From the NCBI GenBank assembly GCA_027922465.2, contig BQMF02000270.1:124001-188000 (forward strand): 64,000 nt of DNA. The letters are read 5' to 3'. Both the position numbers and the translations under genes were made by a program. The notes below the pieces were generated by a model. That model saw nothing but the letters and a program-made list of their open reading frames with translations. It was not told the origin of the DNA and made no database searches. The stretch is from Turritopsis dohrnii (Eukaryota; Cnidaria; Hydrozoa; Anthoathecata; Oceaniidae). How positions within the stretch are numbered: the stretch's first letter is position 1; every line of letters begins with the position of its first letter. Positions 11,906 through 23,255 of this stretch are shown here, in pieces.

Positions 11906-12874
11906 AAAATAATAAGCTTTTTATACTTTTGAAATACTTCTAAAAGTTATTTTAGCCGTTTTATATTTAAAACTTCCCAATTCAATTATTTTTAAAATTT
12001 CTTTAAAAAGTCAGTAAAATATGCACACCAAACACGTGAATCGTTCTCGAACCGTCTGGTTTATGTTTTGAGGAAATTGTAGAACTAGAAGAAGCTTTGA
12101 AGAAGAATTTTAAGACTTTATCTACTATTGCAATCGAAATATAATCATAAGAACATTCCTTATGGAGGAAATATTGATGTTTAGCTGACTCTGGGAAAAA
12201 TTCTTGAAAAAGAAGGTGAAGGCTTGATAGTAAACGACGAAACTTTGCTGTGAAAAAAACTTTCAATATCGCAGCAGAAAAGTATTATAGTATCAAAACA
12301 TTACTGGTGAATACGTCTTATCAATAAATGCATGAAACATGTTCATTTCATTTAATAAATATTACACCGAAAGTTGAAGATATTGACAAAAACAAACAAA
12401 TGAAATTGTCATAATAGCAGCACAAGTCACTAATAAATGAATTGACCCAAACATATACATACTGAAAGTATAAACATGTGCAAGATATTGGTGAACGTTA
12501 TGTCTTGTAAAACTGTTTTTCTGGCTCCGAAACGTCATAGTGAATTGAGAAGCGGTAATGAATTAAAGAAGGGAGTAATTTGGGGAATTCCAGACTGTAT
12601 CAAATTATTCATCACTGTACAATGCTCGGTCAAGTTATCACTTGTGTGGAACTGATTAGTTTTAAATTCACATTTAAAAGATTTAAAGATGACATTGTTC
12701 AAAATAATCCTGCAAACTGCTCAATGGAGGCACAATGATTTAGTTTGGATATATATATGTCAGAGGAAAACAAACTTTGAATGATGATTAGAATCCAACC
12801 AATTATATACATACAATGAGATCACTAAAGCCTTGTGAAAATTTGGAGTGTAGTTCTAGGACACAATACCTTAA

Positions 12875-13275
12875 GGGGATTTTTTTTTGCAAGGATTAAG
12901 TTTTGCAACTTTTGCGAATTTTGGGCAATTTCGCAAAAATAAATCCACACAAAACATCAAGACATGAACGATTCGCGAAAATAAATTCACGCAAAATTTC
13001 ATGATTTTATTTGCTCATTTTTTGGCTCTGCGTACCTTTCATATATTATCTATTTCCTTGTACTTATCAAGCACCCATTGATTTTGCAATGTGGAAGGTG
13101 ATTTTTGCTGCTACTTCTAAGCTATATTATAAAGTACACACATTGCACTTTGTGCCCATTCGCAAATATAAATCCAAACATTTTCCTTGAGAAGCTCTGA
13201 CTCGAAAAAATTAATCCACGCAAAACGCTCTCAAGCCTTCGCTCACAAAAATTAGTCCACGCAAAAAATCTCCCC
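12875..13275. mobile_element. TTAA-flanked MITE (401 bp), copy 1
   Basis: Terminal inverted repeats GGGGATTTTTTTTGC and GCAAAAAATCTCCCC are flanked by TTAA on both sides (12871-12874, 13276-13279). The interior repeats a CGCAAAA/AATAAATCCACGC theme. TTAA target duplication is typical of the piggyBac and Kolobok superfamilies; which of the two mobilised it is unknown. Confidence 0.75.
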
Positions 13276-13393
13276 TTAAGGTATATCATGTTCGAAAAGA
13301 ACATTTTCACACAGATCCTAACAAAGTTTTATTGTGTCATTTGTCTTTTCGTGCACATTGGTGTTAGACTCCATAGAAGTGGTAATATGCAGA

Positions 13394-13558
13394 CAATGGT
13401 GGATCTAGAGTGTAGTCGCAACTTGTAGAGAAGCGCATTAACATAAGTTGTGAATTCAGTTCATATTATCAATGGGATTATTTGAACCTTTTTCTTTTAT
13501 GTTTGAATTGCTAACACTCTCCTACACAAGTTGCGGCTTACCACTGGATCCACCACTG
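13394..13558. mobile_element. hAT-like MITE, copy 1
   Basis: The ends are CAATGGTGGATCTAG and the reverse complement of CAGTGGTGGATCCAG, followed inward by GTCGCAACTTGT / ACAAGTTGCGGC. CAGTGGTGGATC-type termini are typical of hAT elements. An allelic or paralogous copy lies at 28255-28419. Confidence 0.5.
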
Positions 13559-13689
13559 GCAGGTTTAGTAGAAATAGATTTTCATATTGTATGTTATGTT
13601 GATCTAAGTTTTGTATATAATTTTTATCTTCTTGTAATGCTGTTAAATGTCATGGATTAAAATCTTTGAAATGCCCAAGTTTCTCCTGC

Positions 13690-13960
13690 TCCTATTAATG
13701 CAAGTTATGAACAATTTCATGTAATGTTTACTTAAATATATTACCATTCACATTTCTGGCAAAATTTGGAAGGTGTGCGCAAAGAACAATTGGAAGGTCC
13801 TGATATTAAAGTTGGCAGTTACTTACAGATTTTTCCCTGATTTTCAAATGATTTGGGTTCACTTCTATCGAATATCATTTTATTCTTCATGTGAACCATA
13901 TATAAGTCATATTTTGGGAATTGTGATAGACCTGTTCTCACGTAAGCAACAAGAACAGAA
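13690..13960 (+). repeat. Single-unit relative of the 128-bp satellite element
   Basis: The TTCTCCTGCTCC...AAGTTATGAACAATTTCATG module, followed by a unit containing AACAATTGGAAGGTCCTGAT, is the reverse complement (diverged) of the satellite monomer and flank at 57830-60510. The same module occurs at 20560-20860 and 28545-28830. Confidence 0.55.
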
Positions 13961-14474
13961 TGGATAGTCATTCAGATATCTTGAAAATTAGCCTAAAGCT
14001 ATTTCCTCTAGGCCTGATGCGGAAATTGTTCAAGCCCTGAGGCTTCTAGTTATAATTAGGTTTGTTTTTTTTTTATTTGTAAAAGGATTTCATATCAATA
14101 AAGCTACAATTGACGTATCTGTATGTTTTTATACCTCACAATAGCGGAATATCTTTGTCATAAAAGAAGATATGATTAAGTTATACGTAAGAACATCTAC
14201 TGATCCTAAAATCCCATCTGAAACGAAAATGCTTATTAGAGATCAAGGATTATGAATCATAAATCATTTGCTACTACGAAACTCGGAAGTTTTAAAGGCA
14301 TTTCTACCAATCAGTTATGTTGCTAAAATTCTGCTGTACCTTTATTTACTTCCATCTGATTCTAGATTCTTTGAAGGTCCATCGGAAAAAAGAATATAAA
14401 ACAGGTTTAAAATAATTAATTAATAGAATAATTCGTAGAAACCGGAAGAAAAAACCACTCGAATGAAACTAAGA

Positions 14475-14483
14475 ATATAAAAG
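14475..14483 (+). promoter_or_regulatory. TATA box of peptide gene 1
   Basis: ATATAAAAG lies 64-72 bp upstream of the ATG at 14547, leaving a short 5' leader. Peptide gene 2 has the same arrangement (TATAAAAA at 19025, ATG at 19091). Confidence 0.6.
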
Positions 14484-14546
14484 CTTCGTTTGTTATAAGG
14501 AGGGCAGTTAGTGGCGAGCAGGCAAAATACAGTTACAAGAAACAAA

Positions 14547-16116
14547 ATGAAAACTGTCGTGTTATTGGTGTTGTTTTCAGCTGTCCTGTGCATCACTGCA
14601 GGTATCTTTCATCTGCATCTTTATTCTTAAGATGATCTGTTGTACGGAACCATAAGACATTAAAGTGTTTTTTAGAGGAAAGCAACGACATTGAAAATGT
14701 TTTGCAAGTATTATTGGAAAGGGAACAGAGCAATGAAGAAAACACTGAAAATTTTGATGATGACTTCGACCTTGAAGGTGAGCAACTCGACGAATATGGT
14801 TTATTTTTGGTTCTTTGTTGAAGTTCAAAATATGTCCTTCCCTGTACATAAAAACATCACTGATTTACAATTTATACTGATCCTAACAAAAGTTATTCAG
14901 TTAAAATTGAAATGATTACTTTTAACTAACTATAGTTATTTAATTATTTAAAACAAATGTAGAAGGAGAAACGTTTACAACAGTCTAAAAGTTACAATTT
15001 CATAAGATTGGAAAAGAATAAGTGAGATGGAATTTTGAGGTTAAGTAGTCGAATCACAGGAACACCAACACAATAAAAGAAGTGTGGTGGCCTAACTAAG
15101 CTGTTTTATGGATTTGCTTTACCAGTAAGATGAGAGATATCCGCAGATGTTCACAAATAACAACTTCTTGTATAAAGCTTGTTGTCATGTTAAAATCATT
15201 CTGCCGTAGACTTTACTGTTTATATATCTGCTTGCTCCATTCATTCTAATGTACCTATATTATAGGGCAAAGTGATTACGGAAAGTATGAAAATTCCGAA
15301 GATGATGAACTAGAACTTGAAGGTTAGTAACTTTAAAGATAATAATGAACTATTATATGTAGCTAGAGCTGAGGGCTGCACTATGCTGATGTCAGTAATA
15401 ATAGAACAATTGAGAAATGATCTGGGAATGAACAGCTGTTTATTATTAACATAGCGCTGAAACAAAGTAAAAAAATGATTGGCTCTCTCTTTAACTAATC
15501 ACAAGAAAACTGCTGACACAGTTTTTTCTCGACGTATGATCATTATCATTATCTTTTAATGCAATATCATACGCTATTGCTTCTGACCTTTTGATGAAAT
15601 CTCTTTTATTATTGATGGATTCAAGGAACCATTAACATGTTCATTTTCTGACTAACTCAAACGGTTTTCCTAAATATATTCAACGTCCAATGATTTTTCA
15701 GTCGTTTAACTAATCTAACTAATTTTCCATCTTATGTTCGTGACATTGTTAGAATTTATAATTATCTATTTATCACACACCTCTACATAAGATCAAAATA
15801 GCCAAATATGTTGTGCAACATTGTATATTCTACAGTGTGAATCACTTGAAATATTTTTGCAGATGACAGTTGGAATGAAGAAGAGGTAGGCAGTGAAAAC
15901 GATCCATTTATATTTAAAAGACGAAGACGTCGCAACAGACGTGGTTGGTTTCGAAGAATCCGTATTCGACTTCCACAATGGGTGTACCGCATACGAGTAC
16001 GCTGTACAACTGCATGTGTCGCATACCATTTTTGCAAGTTTAACAAGAAGAAGACTAACTGTACCCATCCATCAAAATGCAACTGCTATAAATTCGCATG
16101 GCAAAGAAAAGGATGA
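14547..16116 (+). CDS. Secreted acidic-cationic six-Cys peptide precursor (gene 1)
   Basis: Four exons: 14547-14601, 14676-14777, 15266-15322 and 15863-16116, all with GT-AG boundaries and all phase 1, giving 155 residues. Residues 1-18 (MKTVVLLVLFSAVLCITA) are a signal peptide encoded by exon 1. Exons 2 and 3 encode an acidic Glu/Asp-rich propiece without cysteines. Exon 4 opens acidic, reaches ENDPF, then switches to an Arg-rich basic tail starting at a KRRRRR run (likely processing site) with Trp/aromatic residues. It ends with six cysteines spaced CX3CX5CX8CX5CXC. This layout resembles antimicrobial precursors such as Hydra arminins (acid pro-region neutralising a basic C-terminus), although arminins lack this cysteine module. 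Antimicrobial, venom-like or signalling roles are all possible. A TATA box and AATAAA complete the gene; the paralogue is at 19091-29468. Confidence 0.8.
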
Positions 16117-16218
16117 AGGTGTTGCTTAAACAGAGATTCTTAAACTTTCACTCGCTCCCGCATACTTTTAATTCTGAATGCACAATGTATTTCAATGCAT
16201 GTTATGAAGCTGCTGGTT

Positions 16219-16224
16219 AATAAA
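16219..16224 (+). terminator. Polyadenylation signal of peptide gene 1
   Basis: AATAAA lies 103 bp past the stop codon of the gene at 14547-16116. Confidence 0.6.
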
Positions 16225-16493
16225 ACATTTCTCCTGAATTGAAGACTGTGTCAATACTTAGTTATCCAGTATAGCCTCGTTCCTATGAATGTTTCACAGT
16301 TCTTAGTACTGAGTAGTAGCAATTGCTTTTAAAACGAGATATTCTTAAAAATACCAAACAATGAAAACATTGAAAAAAGTCTTTTTTTTCTTCAAACACA
16401 TTTGAGACTTGAATTCTGGGCGAGCATATCTTTAAATGCATTGACGCGATTCGTTTTAAATCCAATGACACGTAAATGACACGTAAATTTTAG

Positions 16494-16666
16494 ATAGTGT
16501 TGGTCATAAAACAGTCATTACAAAAAGGATTCCATCTGTAATAAAATCCAATGACTTTGCTAAAGTATCACATATAAGAACGTATCCTAAGAAAACAACA
16601 CCTCCAGTCATTGAAGTATCCACAGAAAGCATTTTAGGATCCGATTCTGAAAAAGAACGTAATTAG
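16494..16666 (+). CDS. Candidate phase-1 terminal exon downstream of gene 1
   Basis: An acceptor (GTAAATTTTAG) opens a frame of 57 codons including the TAG stop, beginning DSVGHKTVITKRIPSV and ending ILGSDSEKERN. The acceptor phase is 1, like every intron of gene 1, so exon 3 of gene 1 could in principle splice here, giving an alternative tail without cysteines. Alternatively it is the last exon of a separate, otherwise lost paralogue. It lies beyond the AATAAA of gene 1, which argues for the second reading unless polyadenylation is regulated. No domain recognised. Confidence 0.35.
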
Positions 16667-18080
16667 CTATCATGAAGGTAGCATAATGCTTCATATATGT
16701 ATGTTTTTAATGATGATTCGCAATCTGCAATCGAAAAACGTAGAATCGAAAACGGAAAAATCAAATAAGCATTGTATTCATAACATAAGTATTCGACTTA
16801 ATTATGTAATCTGGCCTTAAAATCGAAATCACTACAAACAAGCTTTTCCACGCACACATTTTAATATCAATTTCATAGTGGTGTACAAAATTTGGTCAAA
16901 GTTTGTATCAAAATGGCAAATTGGACTCTTAAATTCAAAGTCTGGTACGATCAGAGGAATCAGTGCCAATTTTCATTTTAAACATTATAGCTCTGCAGCC
17001 CTTTCATGTTTGTCACACTCCAAAATTCGAAACCACATATGCAACGTAACTCTAATGGACAGTAATGGCACGTAAGCGTTTTTAAATGCGGTATTTAAAC
17101 TCCAAAGTTACTTGAATTTGTTTTTCAAAATAATCAACATGGTTCAGAAAATTAACTTTTGAACAACTGCAAGTAGCATAACTAAACATGGCAATTTATT
17201 TTATTCCGTTGTTTGCATTATTCAGAATTTTTGGAAATAGTCATTAACTTTCAAAGCAAGACTTAAAAGATAACTTTCATCCAAGTAAGTTCTCTTTAAT
17301 CACCAAAAACTTGATTCAACAAGATCACCTCATTGCCATTTACGTGAAATATTTAGATGTTCTCTCTTCGAAACCAGCTTAGTTAAAATTTCGATATGAT
17401 TTCAACTATACCAAGTCAATCTAAACTAGCAACAAGGTAGATTTGGTTTCATTTTGTAACTTGTTTCTGTAACATCTATGTCATGAAATGTTCTCATGGA
17501 AATCCTAACCCTAACATTTTCCAATAACGACTCAAAGTTCTCTTATGTGCTAGGACTTCATTTTTCTTTATCGACTGTATAGCCAATAGACTGATTCATC
17601 CTTCAACACAGCTCACGTTCAAGATCTACGTAGTTTCTGTCACATAGATAGATTCTATGATACAGATTCTTCTCAGTAACAATCCAATGCAATTTCAGAA
17701 CTGCGCTTTCTTTGCCGATCAATTTTAGTAGTAAAAGAACAAATACTACTATAACAACAGCATGACAACAGTGAAGATAAGGTAGATGTTGCTTTTGGTG
17801 TTACTCATTCCAAATTCTTCATGGGTCATTCAATCAGTCTACTAGGGGTTGTCTTTATACTGATTGTTCACTTGGATTGTTCCCGTTGAATTTTGATCAT
17901 TAACTTCTCCGTAATAACGTTACATATTTTTCGGAACAGAATCTCCAAATCGTTATCCGGGCAATATATCCAATGAATAGGCATTTAAGTAAACATGTCA
18001 TTTGAATTGTATTTGTAAGATTGGATTGGAAATGAACAAAACTTCTCATGTGAAGGGTGATTGAAATGGTGAAATTACGA
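16667..18080. other. Intergenic DNA, no gene seen
   Basis: AT-rich with no supported exons or repeats. Confidence 0.4.
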
Positions 18081-18082
18081 AT

Positions 18083-18906
18083 TTAACAGGTCGAACAAAT
18101 CTGATTGGAAACCGGATGGTAATGACAAAACAGAAGCGTGATCAAGAAAAGGTCAAGCAATATGTCAACACTTGCATCTTTTACGTCAACCAAAGTGTAT
18201 CCAATCTCATGTTTTGAAAAGATGACAGAAAGTGGTTTACACTCCGTTTGTATGAATATGTCCCAGTTTTTTGACAATTCTGCAGCATCACCAAAAATCA
18301 ATTTAAACTGTTCAGCTTAACCTTAAATCGAGCTGGATGAACGACAACACTTTTTATGTTTATTGGTCTACGTTTTAGTCGTTCCCTTGTGTTACCTTAA
18401 CAACCACAAAATCCCCAGCAAAATATGAAAATCTGGAATTCTTTTTATTCATTGGTGATAGCTGAAAATCCACCTAGGACTTCTTAGGAGATAGACAGTC
18501 AAGGAAACTAGCATCGAATCGCAACAAATCATTTCAAACCTTCAATGCATTTGGTAATATTTATGTGGTGTGAGAGATTTTCTGTTGGAAGTAATACTAT
18601 TAGCTGTAGATTCTTTAGATTAGATTCTTTAAAAGTTTCGAAACCATGATTCAATGCTTTTTTGACGGCATATAATGAAGAAAAATTTACAAAAAAACAA
18701 ATATTATCAAATTTCAACAGAGCATAAAAGGAAGGTTTCCACATGTACGTTGTGGTTCATGATTTTGTTCCAGGTCTATATCCTTTTGTGTGCAATCTTT
18801 GATCAATCACATTCTGGCTCACGTCGGGAATTATTTTCACGTTCTCACTCATAGATAGTGATTCCCAATTTAAAATGGTGACCATTTCAGTGATGGATCT
18901 ATAAAT
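18083..18906 (-). pseudogene. Degenerate multi-exon gene, possibly macro-domain related
   Basis: Minus-strand segments look coding. An exon opens at 18906 after TTTTCTGTAG (IYRSITEMVTILNWESL...) and runs to a TGA near 18773. A second frame at 18744-18529 contains AVKKALNHGFETFKESNLKN followed by LQLIVLLPTENL. A short exon (about 18471-18397) lies between TTTTCAG and GTAAC. A frame at about 18317-18083 starts FKLIFGDAAELSKNWDIF. The alternation of an AV..AL helix with a LQLIVLLP strand, and the KLIFGDA..L..DIF start, resemble macro (ADP-ribose-binding) domains, but the match is by eye only. The in-frame TGA and a frameshift between segments indicate a pseudogene or an unresolved gene model. 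Confidence 0.35.
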
Positions 18907-19024
18907 CTACAGAAAAGTTATGATTGAAAATTTATAATTCAATTTAAGTACAAACCAGTCGGAAGATATTATTCGATCCTAATATTTGAAATCGATACGA
19001 AATATCTTTCCACCGTTCTCTCAT

Positions 19025-19032
19025 GTATAAAA
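19025..19032 (+). promoter_or_regulatory. TATA box of peptide gene 2
   Basis: TATAAAAA lies 59-66 bp upstream of the ATG at 19091, matching the spacing in peptide gene 1. Confidence 0.6.
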
Positions 19033-19090
19033 ACCTTTCATCACACATTGATCACATCATCATTCCAAAGTTCCAGTGACGAACGAAAAG

Positions 19091-20447
19091 ATGAAGATCA
19101 TCCTCGGCTTGGTAATTCTCTCCGCTCTCACTATCTTAAAAGCAGGTACCGTATTTCCTCTATTAACCGAGCGGCCGCTTATTAAATGTTTTTGACATTT
19201 AGGGAGTGGTGTGGACGGGGTGGCTTAAACGAGGGGGCGGCTATTAAAGTGTTTTGAAAAAATCCATGCAACAAAATAATGAAAGATGCAAACTCGCGTT
19301 TCGACCGTTCATTAGAGGTGTCCACTAATTAGAAAGCTTGTTAATTTAGAGTCAATTTTCGTTTTCTAATCGAAATTCGTGCGTTTTTTACTTTTGGTGG
19401 CGAGGAGGAGGCCATTGTGGAATATTAAAGACTTCAGAAAGACGTAAAGTCAAGAGTAACATTAAAAAAAGCACGCCGTCAAAATCAGAAAGATGAATTC
19501 TAAGGGAAAAGATGCTACTTTTGGACATATCCTTAAAAAACATCTGTAAGGCTTCGTGAATGTTTCTCTCTGAGGTTATTGGGAACTATGGAGGAGGATA
19601 TTGGCTTGAAATTCCCGAGAAAAATCTATTTAAGGGACCTACAATAGCAAGCATAAAACTGGTTCATAAAAAAAATCGAGAAAGCTGAGAGAAAGAATTT
19701 TGTAATAGTGTTGAAAAATATTTAAAATAATATAATTATATAATAATACAAATTAATGTATTTTTTTCCTCAAATCAATAAAAATTTAAAAATTTTCGAA
19801 ATTTCCTAACAATGTCCTCTAATCAAAAAGAGAAAATCTCAAAAAAGATTATTGCATTTGGTGATAGAAATTCTGTTCGCCAATTAGAATGCCACTAATT
19901 GCTTGTCCACTATTTAGAGCGTTTTCCGTGTTAGGGGCTTTAAAGAGAAAATACAGCATAAGATTGATGATTGGAACAATAGCCACTAAAGAGAGATTTT
20001 AAAAAATTTTGTTTGTTTAAACACTGGATCGTATCAAAAAAATTACTGTTTACTCTGCTATTGTCAATTGTAACATTTTAAGGTCACATATGTTTATCTC
20101 ACTTAGTTTTCTTTCTAACACGGTTGCTTCGCTATTTTACCTGGAGATATCGAGGTAAAGGTTGCGTCAAAGACACTTTACCGCAGAGCGTTTTAAGTTG
20201 TCGATTTTGTTCAGTTAACCGGAACACTCTTAGATTACTTCAGTTGTGTTCTTGTGAAGTCCCATTGTTTTATATACGTATTAACTTGCAATTAATGTTT
20301 GTGATTTAAACAAATCACGTGTTTATTGATTCACAGAACGACAAGAAAATGTTGAAAAAGCTCTTCGATCTATTTCGGAAAAACAGTTGGTTGATGACGT
20401 AAATTTGGAGTATTGTGACTTCGATGAAGATGGTGTCGATAATGAAG
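19091..20447 (+). CDS. Secreted peptide precursor gene 2, exons 1-2
   Basis: Exon 1 (19091-19145, 55 nt, the same length as in gene 1) encodes a signal peptide starting MKIILGLVILSALTILKA and ends at a GTACCG donor in phase 1. Exon 2 (20337-20447, 111 nt) begins after TTCACAG and encodes a propiece that is acidic towards its end (DFDEDGVDNE). It contains one cysteine and ends at GTGTGT, again phase 1. The next phase-1 acceptor that yields a plausible continuation is at 29293, giving a tail homologous in layout to gene 1. The intervening intron is then about 8.8 kb and packed with mobile elements. If that intron is no longer spliced, gene 2 would be dead despite intact exons. Confidence 0.65.
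19150..19260 (+). repeat. Interspersed repeat with CCGTATTTCCTCTA head
   Basis: ACCGTATTTCCTCTATTAA followed by GGCCGC/GGGGCGGC motifs begins a few bases after the exon 1 donor of gene 2. The same head (TACTGTATTTCCTCTAATAA plus GCG-rich sequence) is present at about 33415-33500. Class unknown. Confidence 0.4.
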
Positions 20448-20524
20448 GTGTGTTACTTAAATTATTACATCAATGGTGTTTATTGTTACATCTTTACACA
20501 CAACTTTGTAGCTGTAGGAGCAAA

Positions 20525-20860
20525 AGCTAATTGACTTTGTCCTAAAGTCAATTAGCTCCGTGGTGGAGTAAAGTATTCAAAATATCCGTGGTTTCTCCTA
20601 CTACTACTAGTATTTCTACTCCAAGTTATGATCGATTTCATGCAACGTTTACAAGACACTGATGACAAATTTGCAACTTTGGCCAAAGTTGAACTTTTAG
20701 CTCACCAAATTTCCAAAAAAGTGTACTAAGAACAACTGGAAGGTGCTGATTTTGAACCTGAGAATTATTTCGTCAGGTTTGACTAAAACTGGACAATTCG
20801 GGCCAAACTTGGAAAATTTTCGAAAGTTCTCCAGTCTTCATAAAAATTCTCATAAAGCAC
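20525..20860 (+). mobile_element. Single-unit relative of the satellite element with terminal hairpin
   Basis: Starts with a perfect hairpin (AGCTAATTGACTTT / AAAGTCAATTAGCT, 20525-20557, 5-base loop), then GTGGTGGAGTAAAG, CTACTACTACTAG and one monomer whose reverse complement is the 128-bp satellite unit of 57830-60370. The same CCTAAAGTC and CCACCACGG end is found at 60480-60512 in reverse. This looks like the original, unamplified element. Confidence 0.6.
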
Positions 20861-20865
20861 AAGTG

Positions 20866-21281
20866 AAAGGCTTTTTATACTTTTGAAATTTTTTTAGAAG
20901 TTATTTTAGCCGTTTTATATTTAAAACTTCCCAATTCAATTATCTTTAAAATTTCTTTAAAAAGTCAGTAAAATATGCACACCGAACACGTGAAACGTTC
21001 TCGAACCGATTTGTTTTATGTTTTGAGGAAGTTGTAGATGTAGTAGAAGCTTTGAAGAAGCTTTGAAGAAGAATTTTAAGACTTTATCTACTATTGCAAT
21101 CGAAATATAATCATGAGAACATTACTTATGGAGGAAATATTGATGTTTATTCTTGAAAAAGAAGGTGAAGGTTTGATAGTAAACGAAACTTTGCTGTGAA
21201 AAAAAACTTTCAATGTCACAGCAGAAATGTAGTATCAACATTACTGGTGAATACATCTTATCAATAAATGCATGAAACATG
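20866..21281 (+). repeat. Compound repeat block X, copy 2, 5' part
   Basis: Matches 11910-12345. The match stops abruptly after CATGAAACATGTTCAT and resumes without loss at 27218, so the block was opened by an insertion. Confidence 0.75.
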
Positions 21282-22320
21282 TTCATTATATATTTTCCCA
21301 TAGGGCGAAATATATGTTAAAACCGGCAGTTTCCTTCTCCTTCATCTTCTCCGTTCACTTTTATAGCCGCGGTTCAGAATGCAATTTTCGCCTAGCCGCC
21401 AAAGTAGATAAGAATAGAGGCTAGCCTACAGTCAAGTAGTACGCCATGTTTTTTCAGTCAGTGCTGATGGGCTGTAGAAGATTTTTGATTTTTCCACTAG
21501 CTTTTAAAATGATTCAAGGGAATTCAACTTTAAATGATGGAAATAAATCATTTTAGCTCAGTATTGTCTTAAAAGGTTTCGTAAAAACTTTTGAAGAAAC
21601 GTGTAAAAACAGAAAAATGTTGTTTTGTTTTTGTTGAGATGATGCTGTGATTTTGTGGTGCAAAGGCGAAAATTCATTATCAATACAGGCAGAAGACTTA
21701 TTTTCATTTTACGTCCTGATATAATGTGAACTGAAAGCACATATGATTTACACGTACAGTGCTATAAAAGGAAGTCTTTTTTATGTGGAGAACAACCAGT
21801 TCAACCAGTGTTAATTCAAAAAGTACATTACAAAAACAGCAAGTAAAAATGTGATGTCGTATATGCAATAAGAACATCAGAAAACCAATTACGTATAATA
21901 ACAGAAAAGATTGAGAGACACAAATGTCTGCTCGGAAAATGTGCTTCCCTGGATATTCATTTAATCTGACAACAGAAACATAAATTTACTATGGATTTAC
22001 TATGGATTACACGAAACGTCTACTTTCAGCTTTTTAGTGATTTGGTTATAGATATGTAGTCTATTTTCACTACAGAAATCTGTTTTTTGTTTTCATTTAG
22101 GATTTACAATGGTCATTTTTATCAAATAATAAATAATGGGTGTGCACATATTTTTTTGAACAGAGATGTTTATTCTGAACACTTGAATTTGATTTTATAA
22201 ATTGTCACTTTAAGCCCATCTCTTTTGAAAATAACTCTTTTGTCAAAATTTTTTGATTGCTTTTTGATAGTTATTTGCTTATATATATATTGAAGATATT
22301 CTTCAGGGCGTAAAGCTTTA

Positions 22321-22464
22321 GCAAAAAGAGAATAACAAGAAGTTTCATTTTGATTTATAATTTAATTCAAATTTCGTCCTGCATGATGATGTTCTGTGGA
22401 TGTAGGACAAAATATTGAATTAAATTATGAATCAAAATGAAACTTCTTGTTATTCTCTTTTTGC
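22321..22464. repeat. Hairpin with 63-64-bp near-identical arms
   Basis: 22321-22384 and the reverse complement of 22402-22464 both read GCAAAAAGAGAATAACAAGA and onward, with only about six differences and a 17-base loop. The transcript would fold into a pre-miRNA-sized stem. It is most simply a foldback MITE. Confidence 0.7.
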
Positions 22465-23255
22465 TTATAGAGGAGTTTCTTAGTGACATAATGTTTATAA
22501 ACACCAGTGTTCTTTGCTCGATAATTACGGTATATTGCAACATAAAATATCATTAATCAAGTCATTTTCCTGTGAGTATGCGCACGCAGCCTCACAGGAA
22601 ATAAAAGTCTCTTTATACACTTCAAAATGTTGTCCCTTTATTTGGTTCTCTGGAGTCCCCTTAAAGACAATCGACATTAGAAATTTTCAATACACATTAG
22701 CACTTCCTATCTATTTTTGTACATTGTATTTGATTTTTAGTATGTACAAGGTATAAAAGTGTAATTAACATTGGAAACTCGTCTATATATCTGCCTCATA
22801 GTATTTTTAATACTTATACTGTAGTACTAAAATTAAGTTTGACAATTTTCTTTTCTTCTTTTGTAAATTTGATTGTATAATTTTGAAAGAAAGTTTTATC
22901 TGAGTTACAAAAAGCAAGTGCAAGTGTCTTCCGTTACATTACATTGTTTTGTTGTGATTTTATGGTATAAAGGATGTCAAGCTTCTGCAACAATAAAGAT
23001 CATGTTTATTATGCTAAAATCGCCTTACACATTGGTGCGGCTGTTGATATTTAGTTGTTTAAAATTTGTAAAAGAAACCTCATTTGACCATGAACATCTT
23101 CATTTCTTAATAAATTCAAAATAAGTTTTTTTGTGGTATCAAATTCGATTCTACCCTGTTTAGTAAGGACAACATTTTTATCTGAGAGTATGACATTGAT
23201 GGTAGTTATACCATTCATTGTAGTTATTTGATGATGTATATTTTTCTTATGGTAT

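Larger units (their letters stand above)
11910..14040 (+). repeat. Compound repeat block X, copy 1
   Basis: This block matches 20866-21281 followed by 27218-28916 over its whole length, with only scattered substitutions and small indels. It contains a TTAA-flanked MITE (12875-13275), a hAT-like MITE (13394-13558) and a single unit related to the 128-bp satellite (13690-13960). Near 12480-12690 it carries a conserved short frame (start region CKILVN) that is intact in copy 2 at 27352-27564 but shifted here. No protein family is recognised. The block ends about 500 bp upstream of the peptide gene at 14547. Confidence 0.8.
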
